Positions 59,601 to 64,000 of a stretch of 64,000 bases of DNA are shown piece by piece. The DNA lies in contig NW_026262690.1 of NCBI RefSeq assembly GCF_021869535.1, forward strand, positions 84,613,995 through 84,677,994. Direction: 5' to 3'. Made by a program: the position numbers and the translations under genes. Each line of letters starts with the position of its first letter. The stretch's first letter is position 1. A model generated the notes under the pieces. The model did not search any database. It saw nothing but the letters and a program-made list of their open reading frames with translations, and was not told the origin of the DNA. Source of the stretch: Mytilus californianus. Lineage: Eukaryota > Mollusca > Bivalvia > Mytilida > Mytilidae.

Positions 59601-62600
59601 AAAAAGGGACAATCAGAACCAAGAGGTCAAGGAAAAACAGAACACACCATGGCCAAAAGAGATACAGCAAAAAGACAACAGTGCACAAAATAATTTTTTA
59701 AATGTTATAAAACAGAAACATATGTGGTATAACTTCCAATGCTAATATAGCCCCCTTTTTTGCTGAGATACTAATTAGATCAAAGTATTTACTTGTTTCA
59801 TTATTTTTGTCTAGTCGTTAATCTTAAAAAACTTTAAATTTTCTGATTGTGTGTGATTCTTTGATATTTTACATAAAATGTTTTCTGATAACAGCTGTTT
59901 TTCATTTCCTATTGAACATATATGAAATATTTGCCACTGGACATAAAGTAATTGAAAGTCAATCAGTCTGTTGGACATTTGCTTAAATACAGTTTGTTTT
60001 TTTTGTTCTAATCTTTTGCTTTACACTTCTATCTAATATTTTTTTCATTGTTTTTGATTGGTAATCTTTGGATAATGAGAAATTGTTGTTTGACCTCTAG
60101 TGGCAAATATTACATTCAAATTAGGAGGAGAAATTGTTAATGTGATATGAATATGAACCCTGCGTTAGACTAAACCAACAAACTAAGTCAAATGTTAAAT
60201 GTGTTAATTCACAAGGTAACAGTCTGCAAAAACACATGTTACCCTACCCCGAGACATTATTCTGATCTGACCAGTCTTTGCTCTTTTTCCCTAAATACTG
60301 TATGCTAAAGGGAGAAGCAAAAAATACTACTTTTCAAATATTTGGGTTGACACAGCAGGGGATCAAACACATAACCTCCTGCCCTTGAGGAGAGCTCAAT
60401 ACTGGGAGACCACTGAGGTGATTAGATATCTTTTCTACACTTTGACTGTGACTGGGTGTTCAGACGATTAATTTCTTTAAACCAATGTTTGATTGTTTAT
60501 ATAAGATAATGCGAATTGGGTACCCTAAATGACAATTAACAGTAAAAGTTTTGTTAATATAAAGTTATTGATAAATATTTTACACTGTTTTAGGCTTAAC
60601 GTATAAATGCTCTGAACAGAATTCGTCTGGAAACTTTGTTACAAACAATGCTATGGAATCCATTCCTGTTGAAACAAATGTTCTATATTATTTGTTCCAT
60701 CAGGAACAAATACTGTAATATTTCTTGGAGTGGAAATAATATTCCAGAATATTTCTTCCTTTTGGAACTATCATTGTAAAGAAACTTCTATTTTATGATG
60801 GGGGAGGCGGGGGGCTATAAAATTTGATGTGATCTGCAATGATAAAATCTTGAAAGCTCATTTGATGCTAACGTTAGCAGAACAACGGCATTTGGTTTGA
60901 CGCTTGACAATAAGGCTTTTCCACCGTTAATGTCATTCAGAATTTCAGAGTGAAGTGATTAATTTTTAATAGTTTTGTAAGCTCTTATCTTGAGCCATGT
61001 ATTGAACCACTTTTCATTTTTCTGCATATGAAAATGAACATTCTGCCTATACAATTTGAATGATGAGAAGGATGTTAATGATACTTGGTACAATGAATTT
61101 TGTTGATCAAATTAGCTGAATTTATTACAAGTAGTCAAGGTTAGAAAGTTGAAGAGTACCAATCAGCAATACAATTTTAGAAACAACAGTTGTAAAATGT
61201 AACTGTATCTTGTTCACCAATTCTCGATACAATGGGAATATATAAAATAGAAATAAGTGATACAATATCAGAGGGTTTTACCTGCAACATTTTTATTATT
61301 AAAATACTGTGGATTCATTTATTTTCATGGAATCCAATTTTCATGGATTGTGGAAAATTGTTGTTGCATGGATATTTTATTTCGTTATTTTTCCAAAATC
61401 TGCACACAAACCTATAGTAAATTTGTACTTCGTTGAACATATAAATTTGTGGTTTACCTTTACCTATGAAATCCACGAAAATTGGTAACGCGTGAATAAT
61501 AATGAATCCTCAGTATCACAATACTTTCTGCCAAAACAGTTAAATATTTTTACAACAAAAATTTATAGATTATTATCTTTGATAACTTTTGATTTTCATT
61601 GATAACAGAGGAATATAATTGATTTAATTTGTTTTGTTGTTTTTTTTTTTTTTTTTATATATATATATATAAAATGGGCAGATAAAGTTAACTCTAAATT
61701 GTGAATATTCATTTATATTTTATTTTCATGTATTTTTCAGAGGAGGGAAATTTAAGAATTTACCTGAGAGGACGACCAGTCAGTTTGTATGCTCCCTCAG
61801 ATTTATCAGATTATTCAGTAGATAAAGAAGTGTCAACACCGGACCAGAAATTACAACTAGAATATGTGTATCCTTTTATTTGAAATCTCAACTGAATCTC
61901 ATATCTCTTTTCCAAATGGTCCTTTTCACATTCTACAAATACCTGTTCATGAATTAAGTTTTAATAGAAAAGAAAGGAATATAGAATAACCATACATTGT
62001 CTCGAAAATATAAATTGTATTTGTACAAGGCTTAGAAACAGGTAGTAAACGAGGCTTTACCGAGCATTTCTATCCTGTTTTGAGCTGAGTACAAATAAAA
62101 TTTATATTTCAGGACAATATATGGTTATTCTTTAAATACTGCAACTCCTACAACTGTTCCAAATGAAATATTTAGGGTAAAAACCATTTTTTAATATGGA
62201 GCAAACGACGTAAAATTTCCGCGATTTTGATGTCATAAATAAAACTCTTATGGAAACACATTGTCAACGTCGTAAACAAGGCGATATACGGTTAGTGACT
62301 GTATATCACAAATGATTATACAGTCAATGCAATTTGACTGCGCGAATAGCACAGCTGCAGTATATTAAAGGATATCCATCCATGACACAAAATCAGTACA
62401 TGCACAGCAAAAAACACAAAAAGCGAAGGAACAGTGCTGTGAATGCTGTTCCTAATCTTAAAGTCATAGTGAGGCCTTCAACATGGAGCAAAAACTGCCA
62501 TCTTCTTAACCCAATTTTTGTCGAGCCTTCGACTTTTGTCGAAAAAACGAGACATAGCGATCCTACATTCCGTCGGCGGCGTCCACAAATATTCACTCTG

Positions 62601-64000
62601 TGGTTAAAGTTTTTGAAATTTTAATAACTTTCTTAAACTATCCTGGATTTCTACCAAACTTGGACAGAAGCTTTTTTATGATCATAAGATAATATTCAAA
62701 AGTAAATTTTGTAAAAAAAAAATTCCATTTTTTCTGTATTTTACTTATAAATGGACTGTTTTTCTGCCAGGAAACATAACATTCACTCTGTGGTTAAAAG
62801 TTTTTGAAATTTTAATAACTTTCTTAAACTATCCTGGATTTCTACCAAACTTGGAAAGAAGCTTGTTTATGATCATAAGATAGTACCCAAAAGTAAATTT
62901 TGTAAAAAAAAAATTCCATTTTTTCCGTATTTTACTTATAAATGGACTTAGTTTTTCTGCCAGTTAACATTACATTCACTCTGTGGTTAAAGTTTTTCAA
63001 ATTTAATAACTTTCTTAAACTTTCTTGGATTTGTACCAAACTTGGACAGAAGCTTGTTTATGATTAAAAGCTAGTATCTAGAAGGGAGTTCTGATAAAAT
63101 TTTGTTCCATTTTTTCTGTATTTTACTTATGAATGGACTTAGTTTTTCTGCCAGTTAACATTACATTCACTCTGTGGTTAAAGTTTTTGAAAATTTTAAT
63201 AACTTTCTTAAACTATCTTGGATTTGTACCAAACTTGGACACAAGCTTGTTTATGATTAAAAGCTAGTATCTAGAAGGAAATTTTATTAAAATTTTGTTC
63301 CATTTTTTCCGTATTTTACATATAAATGGATTTAGTTTTTCTTCCAGTTAACATTACATACAGTCTGCAGTTTAAGTTTTTAAAACATTTATTAGATTCA
63401 TAAACTATCCTGGATTTTTACCAAACTTGGACAGAAGCTACTTACAATCAAAAGATAGTATAGAGAGGAATATTTTTATTAATTTTTTTCCTCATTTTTG
63501 TTGAGCCTGCGATTAACAGCAAAAGTAGGCGAGACACTGGGTTCCGCGGAACCCTTACAAATTTTTATGGTTGATCGATCAACATTTAGAACTGTTGTGA
63601 CAGTATTTTATTTGTTGTAAGTAATAGGTCAATCCTTTTTTGTTTTTTTTCTGCTTTTGGTCACCTAATCTTAACTTAATTTTCTAGGGAACTATTAGGG
63701 AAGGGGAATTATCTCAACATTCTGTATGATCTATAATGAATATTAAATTTTAGACATAGAGACGTGAAAGAAATCTCAAACCATTACTATTGTTAAAAAA
63801 AGAATAACAGAGTTGGTTGATTGGTACCATACTACTGTCAAACGGACAACAGAGCATAATTATATCTGACAGAAACATGCATTTTGGCTTGAAACTTACC
63901 TGTAATAAAAGGTCTAGTCATATTATGATCAGAGCACAAATTAGCTCTCTATATTTCTCCAACATCATAACAATTTCTAAAAAACTTCTCATCAACCTTT
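29578..64000 (+). CDS. EML family microtubule-associated protein, 5' part (partial)
   Basis: Spliced plus-strand gene running off the right edge. Exons: candidate first exons 29578-29623, 41402-41429 and 43424-43451; shared exons 44833-44982, 48576-48792, 57050-57075 and 61741-about 61867. All junction phases agree. Exon 44833 encodes an N-terminal coiled coil (VTYLEKKVRVQEDEIVCLKS, LRRLNQVEAEK), matching the EML trimerisation domain. Exon 48576 is a basic Ser/Thr/Pro linker, which in EML proteins binds microtubules. The last exons give SSKDPQWNS and EEGNLRIYLRGRPVSLY, which match the segment just before the HELP motif (EEGYxKMYLRGRPVTMY in vertebrates). The WD40 tandem propeller must lie downstream of this window. 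Known role of the family: binding and stabilising microtubules in interphase and mitosis. It resembles the coiled-coil-bearing EML1-4 class; the exact paralogue is not resolved. Confidence 0.85.
29908..30490. mobile_element. 583-bp MITE with TTAA duplication and long inverted arms
   Basis: TTAA on each side (29904-29907, 30491-30494). The ends GGTTCATGTGGACCCTTTG and CAAAGGGTCCACATGAACC are perfect inverted repeats, and the arms extend about 130 bp with few differences. TTAA duplication is typical of piggyBac and Kolobok elements. It has no coding capacity. Confidence 0.8.
30495..32539. other. Intron or flank, AT-rich, repeat fragments only
   Basis: No supportable exon. 31360-31600 is a reverse-oriented fragment of the GATGTGGTATGA/GAGACAACT repeat family, and 32190-32310 is one copy of a locally duplicated segment (the other is at about 35612-35735). 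Confidence 0.5.
32590..32655. repeat. (GTC)n trinucleotide repeat
   Basis: GTCGTCGTC repeats with few interruptions over about 60 bp, inside the composite repeat. It is a likely polymorphic microsatellite. Confidence 0.9.
33447..33664. repeat. 36-bp tandem repeat
   Basis: About six copies of a unit containing GTATTGCGCAATAGCAAGAA and TTCAATTGCACA. Each unit contains the palindrome TTGCGCAA or TTGCACAA. Confidence 0.85.
35470..36890. repeat. Local duplicated segments flanking a GTCCCCTACC element
   Basis: The block TGAGGGTAAAAATCACCCAT...TTTTTACTTGTACAAA at about 35510-35610 recurs at about 36780-36890. The block TGGCCTTAAACAAAAACAC...TTTATCATCCAATATTTTATT at 35612-35735 matches 32190-32310. 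The interval between the blocks is filled by the element at 35737-36679. Confidence 0.65.
35737..36679 (+). mobile_element. Repeat with GTCCCCTACC/GGTAGGGGAC ends
   Basis: Left end GTCCCCTACCGACTTCGGG with a TCGAAGGGGAC hairpin, then a CTGTCCGTCTGTCCGTCTG run. The right end is ACTGGTAGGGGAC. The left module is repeated at about 36074 (CCCCTACCGACGAAGTCGAA). Non-coding. Confidence 0.65.
36891..39088. other. Intron, AT-rich, mostly featureless
   Basis: Apart from the MITE at 38096-38281 I see no gene or organised repeat in this stretch. A fragment of the AATGAGACAGCAACC repeat family lies near 37560-37680. Confidence 0.45.
38096..38281. mobile_element. 186-bp MITE with ACTGTAAATTCAGAAATTATTGCG-type ends
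   Basis: The left end CTGTAAATTCAGAAATTATT and right end AATAATTTCTGAATTTACAG are perfect inverted repeats flanked by TA. Partial copies occur near 7310-7355 and 42569-42610. Confidence 0.75.
39089..39330 (+). mobile_element. SINE with tRNA-like head
   Basis: Begins GGGGTCTCCGTTGCTGAGTG (A-box type), has GAGTTGAACCCCTGC (degenerate B box), a central domain ending AAAGCCATTGAGTTGAAAGT, then GGTGTTAAACACC and a short AATCAATC tail. The layout and 3' module are those of tRNA-derived SINEs frequent in bivalves. Confidence 0.7.
39331..41401. other. Intron, AT-rich with an (AT)n tract
   Basis: (AT)n near 39998-40018; a GATGTGATATGATTGCCGATGAGACAACT family repeat at about 40206-40370. No coding exon is supportable before 41402. 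Confidence 0.5.
41402..41429 (+). CDS. EML candidate first exon B
   Basis: 28 nt encoding MDFVPDDIL, with donor ATTCTAG|gtaatg and phase 1 out. It would give MDFVPDDIL-D-GLLRQDQ when joined to the coiled-coil exon. Being short, it is supported only by start codon, donor and phase. Confidence 0.42.
43424..43451 (+). CDS. EML candidate first exon C
   Basis: 28 nt encoding MEDQSEPKQ, with strong donor AACAAG|gtaagg and phase 1 out. It has the same length and phase as candidate B and is closest to the shared exon. It would give MEDQSEPKQ-D-GLLRQDQ. Confidence 0.45.
43566..43655. repeat. Perfect 45-bp tandem duplication
   Basis: Two identical adjacent copies of a 45-bp unit beginning TAACACATATATACATGTAT and ending AAAAGCCTTATA. 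The perfect identity means a recent event. It lies in the intron just after EML first exon C. Confidence 0.95.
44833..44982 (+). CDS. EML coiled-coil (trimerisation) exon
   Basis: 150 nt, phase 1 at both ends, with acceptor atgattgtag|ATG and donor GAAAAAG|gtttgc. It encodes about 50 residues with a heptad pattern of Val/Leu/Ile, including the QEDEI and LKSAVADILRRLN segments. These match the conserved EML N-terminal trimerisation domain (QEDEI...LKxALADVLRRL). Confidence 0.88.
46511..46654 (+). repeat. TRIM left LTR with Pol III A and B boxes
   Basis: It contains GATATAAAGG (TATA-like), then TGGCTCAATTGGTTAGAGC at about 46570-46588 (A-box type, tRNA D-arm) and GGTTCGAATCC at 46614-46624 (perfect B box). 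The tRNA anticodon and acceptor stems do not pair, so this is a tRNA-derived promoter and not a working tRNA. Compared with the right LTR it has 12 extra bases after AAAGGTAG. Confidence 0.75.
46876..47007 (+). repeat. TRIM right LTR with Pol III A and B boxes
   Basis: 132 bp, about 97% identical to the left LTR outside the 12-bp indel. It has the same A-box type sequence at about 46922 and B box at 46967-46977. Here the T-arm stem GAGGG/CCCTC pairs fully. Confidence 0.75.
47171..47425 (+). repeat. Dispersed repeat of the GATGTGGTATGAGTGC/GAGACAACTCTCC family
   Basis: Contains AGATGTGGTATGAGTGCAAA, GAGACAACTCTCC, GTACGGCCTTCAACACGGAG and AAAGGGCCCCAATTATGAC. Related pieces lie at 31360-31600 (reverse), 34979-35160, 40206-40370, 53097-53200, 53356-53610 and near 62460. 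Confidence 0.7.
47862..48172 (-). repeat. ATGCCCC/GGGGCAT family repeat, reverse orientation
   Basis: Opens ATGCCCCCGCTGTAGCGGAG (small hairpin) and ends GGGGGCATCATCTGTGTCC. Internally the block TTGCCTCAACCAAATGTTAT is duplicated. It is the reverse complement of the 8722 and 23331 family. Confidence 0.7.
48576..48792 (+). CDS. EML basic linker exon
   Basis: 217 nt, phase 1 in and 2 out, with acceptor gtaaatttcag|CAC and donor GTCAG|gtattc. It encodes a Ser/Thr/Pro/Arg/Lys-rich region with TPHKTTSRTPRRTP, VTPPTRHSTPPSS and SRTPIKKWGS. Such basic linkers mediate microtubule binding in EML proteins and are phosphorylated in mitosis. No folded domain is expected. Confidence 0.82.
48793..56102. 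other. EML intron, AT-rich, repeat fragments
   Basis: No frame-compatible exon was found. Fragments of the GAGACAACT family lie at 53097-53200 and 53356-53610. One splice-like segment near 50204 ends in stops and was not accepted. Confidence 0.5.
56103..56437. mobile_element. 335-bp MITE with about 85-100 bp inverted arms, TA-flanked
   Basis: Left arm (G)ACTATTTTCATATTACC... runs through GTCGACTGGTTACCT, and its reverse complement forms the right arm ending GGTAATATGAAAATAGTG. TA lies on both sides. No coding capacity. Confidence 0.75.
57050..57075 (+). CDS. EML 26-nt exon before HELP region
   Basis: 26 nt with acceptor ttacatttcag|TTC and donor ATTCAG|gtaata, phase 2 in and 1 out. With neighbours it encodes SSKDPQWNSE, which reads into EEGNLRIYLRGRP of the next exon. 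Confidence 0.75.
58205..58400. repeat. Cluster of TGACGTCA palindromes
   Basis: Perfect TGACGTCA occurs at 58222, 58251, 58279 and 58340 (and once at 57560), each followed by (T/C)ACAGA. Blocks such as AAAGCCTTTGCAAC and ATCGAT are also repeated. TGACGTCA is the full CRE/ATF site, but here it may simply be part of a tandem repeat unit of about 28-30 bp. Confidence 0.7.
58531..59585. repeat. 1-kb minisatellite, unit about 28-30 bp
   Basis: About 36 units of the form AGTAAATAAAGGGGACAAG then ATACCAAGGGG, with variants (GGGCAAG, ATATCAAGG, AAAAGAT). The plus strand is strongly purine-rich. Open frames on the minus strand with a repeated FIYSPWYLVP-like pattern are products of this array. Confidence 0.95.
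60175..60422 (-). mobile_element. SINE with tRNA-like head, reverse orientation
   Basis: On the minus strand it reads CACCTCAGTGGTCTCCCAGT (A-box region) then GTGTTTGATCCCCTGC (B-box region), followed by a non-tRNA body to about 60175. The split promoter spacing fits a tRNA-derived SINE. Confidence 0.55.
61305..61515. mobile_element. MITE with TACTGTGGATTCAT-type ends
   Basis: Left TACTGTGGATTCATTTATTT and right ATAATAATGAATCCTCAGTA are imperfect inverted repeats. Internal CCAATTTTCATGG and CCACGAAAATTGG are also inverted. It lies just upstream of the EML HELP exon. Confidence 0.65.
61641..61675. repeat. T run followed by (AT)n
   Basis: About 16 T then (AT)n, a simple repeat close to the acceptor of the exon at 61741. 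Confidence 0.85.
61741..61867 (+). CDS. EML HELP-motif exon
   Basis: Acceptor atgtatttttcag|AGG. It encodes EEGNLRIYLRGRPVSLYAPS, then an acidic stretch ending QKLQLEYV, the lead-in to the hydrophobic EML (HELP) motif. The donor is either TAT|gtgtat (phase 0) or TATGT|gtatcc (phase 2). The next exon, expected to start with YGYRG, is outside the window, so the exact 3' border is open by two bases. Confidence 0.85.
62514..63562 (+). repeat. Dispersed repeat with ~205-bp tandem units, TTGTCGAGCC family
   Basis: Starts TTTTTGTCGAGCCTTCGAC and GAGACATAGCGATCC. Units with ACATTCACTCTGTGGTTAAA and CTTAAACTATCCTGGATTT repeat about every 205 bp, four to five times. It ends TTTTGTTGAGCCTGCGA, GGCGAGACACTGGGTTCC and GCGGAACCC. 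Non-coding, downstream of the last visible EML exon. Confidence 0.75.

Noticed and set aside
58439-59688. Several 80-110 codon minus-strand frames with repeated Leu/Tyr/Pro patterns
   Set aside because: They are translations of the 29-bp minisatellite; no start, splice or domain evidence supports a protein.
1-64000. CRISPR array or bacterial operon structure
   Set aside because: Tandem repeats present are satellites or internal units of dispersed elements; there are no spacers, cas genes or prokaryotic gene packing, and the genes are spliced.

Overview
The window looks like an AT-rich, intron-rich nuclear genomic segment from a bivalve mollusc, most likely a mussel (Mytilus-like). The signs are short exons with canonical GT-AG borders in long introns, and many dispersed repeat families of a type I associate with bivalve genomes: elements ending in ATGCCCC/GGGGCAT, elements opening with GAGGCTC and GCTCACC, elements with GCGGTCGTAT ends, 'GATGTGGTATGATTGCCAATGAGACAACT' type repeats, and tRNA-headed SINEs. 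The species call is inference; no search was run. Most open reading frames in the window are chance or repeat-derived.

Two protein genes can be assembled by hand from splice sites, reading phase and motifs. On the minus strand (29454 down to 5843) lies a 13-exon gene for a protein of about 472 residues. It has a basic helix-loop-helix near residues 104-150 and an HMG-box-like domain at the C-terminus (about 380-457), ending in a stop at 5843. This bHLH plus HMG-box layout is that of the vertebrate meiosis initiator MEIOSIN (BHMG1). On the plus strand, head-to-head with it, is the 5' part of an EML (echinoderm microtubule-associated protein-like) gene. It has three candidate first exons (29578, 41402, 43424), all with the same splice phase, then a shared coiled-coil exon (44833), a Ser/Thr/Pro-rich basic linker exon (48576), a 26-nt exon (57050) and the start of the HELP/propeller region (61741). 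The rest of the gene lies beyond the right edge. The two start codons at 29454(-) and 29578(+) are separated by only 123 bp, so this is a candidate bidirectional promoter.

Region by region: 1-5842 is 3' flank of the bHLH/HMG gene with a 160-170 bp tandem array and one dispersed repeat; 5843-29454 is that gene, its introns filled with repeats and inverted-repeat elements; 29455-29577 is the shared promoter; 29578-64000 is the EML gene. The EML introns hold a TTAA-flanked MITE, a large composite repeat at 32.5-34.6 kb, local duplications, SINEs, a 1-kb minisatellite, and a cluster of TGACGTCA palindromes.

The most striking mobile element is at 46511-47007. It is a 497-bp miniature LTR retrotransposon (TRIM) with TG...CA terminal repeats, a perfect 5-bp target duplication, a primer-binding-site-like sequence and a polypurine tract. 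Each LTR carries a tRNA-like sequence with RNA polymerase III A and B boxes. This architecture is analogous to the plant Cassandra TRIM, which carries 5S rRNA promoters in its LTRs.
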